64,000 nucleotides of DNA from Escallonia rubra (lineage: Eukaryota; Streptophyta; Magnoliopsida; Escalloniales; Escalloniaceae). The position numbers and the translations under genes were made by a program. This document shows, piece after piece, positions 63,997-64,000 of this stretch (position 1 is its first letter; each line of letters starts with the position of its first letter). The stretch is taken from positions 186,001 through 250,000 of the forward strand of contig JAVXUO010001270.1 of NCBI GenBank assembly GCA_033065855.1, given 5' to 3'. Below the pieces are notes generated by a model, which was given only the letters and a program-made list of their open reading frames with translations, was not told the DNA's origin and did no database searches.

Positions 63997-64000
63997 ATAT

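Overview
The window is nuclear DNA of a flowering plant, most likely a eudicot. It has GT-AG introns, one plant-specific immunity gene (PAD4-type), and fragments of plant genes (LHCA3, a BAT1-like amino-acid permease, a receptor-like kinase). More than 80% of the sequence looks like transposable elements. No rRNA or tRNA gene, CRISPR array or organellar segment was seen.

Layout. About 1-31,600 is a Ty3/gypsy (Tat-type) element on the minus strand: antisense-ORF remnant 1-2,160, pol 2,300-5,604, gag 7,979-8,500 continuing at 30,220-30,300, LTR-like sequence to about 31,600. A decayed CACTA transposon (5,518-7,978) replaces its gag-pol junction. A second insertion (8,506-30,219, perfect 5-bp target duplication) splits its gag. 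Inside that lies a six-level nest: LTR 8,506-30,219; opposite-strand LTR 9,506-28,357; non-coding LTR retrotransposon 12,316-23,722; TIR element 12,957-20,112; and, inside the last, MULE A (13,572-19,411) and a 499-bp TRIM (19,545-20,043). A truncated LINE and a GC-rich minisatellite complex (25,390-26,950) lie in the outer layers.

The only intact-looking host gene is PAD4 (34,466-37,857, + strand, four exons, 617 residues), with a perfect 27-bp inverted repeat just upstream. Downstream are a broken BAT1-like permease fragment (minus strand), a LINE fragment, and small DNA transposons with target duplications: hAT 40,235-41,254; Harbinger-like 42,349-42,975; Harbinger-like 43,220-45,315 holding a hAT that carries a kinase fragment.

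From 48,107 to 63,996, ending four bases before the window does, is MULE B, a 15.9-kb Kaonashi-like element. It pairs a FAR1/MULE transposase (+) with a convergent gene (-) fusing a plant mobile domain (PMD) to a Ulp1-type C48 protease. An array of ~168-bp tandem repeats separates the two 3' ends. MULE A is an internally deleted relative with the same plan. A, B and two MITE-like elements share a GGGAGCYGATCC-like terminus, sit beside (TA)n/(TG)n microsatellites, and carry repeated perfect palindromes near their ends. This family is the most unusual system in the window. A 1.26-kb Pack-MULE carrying an LHCA3 fragment is inserted in the right arm of MULE B.
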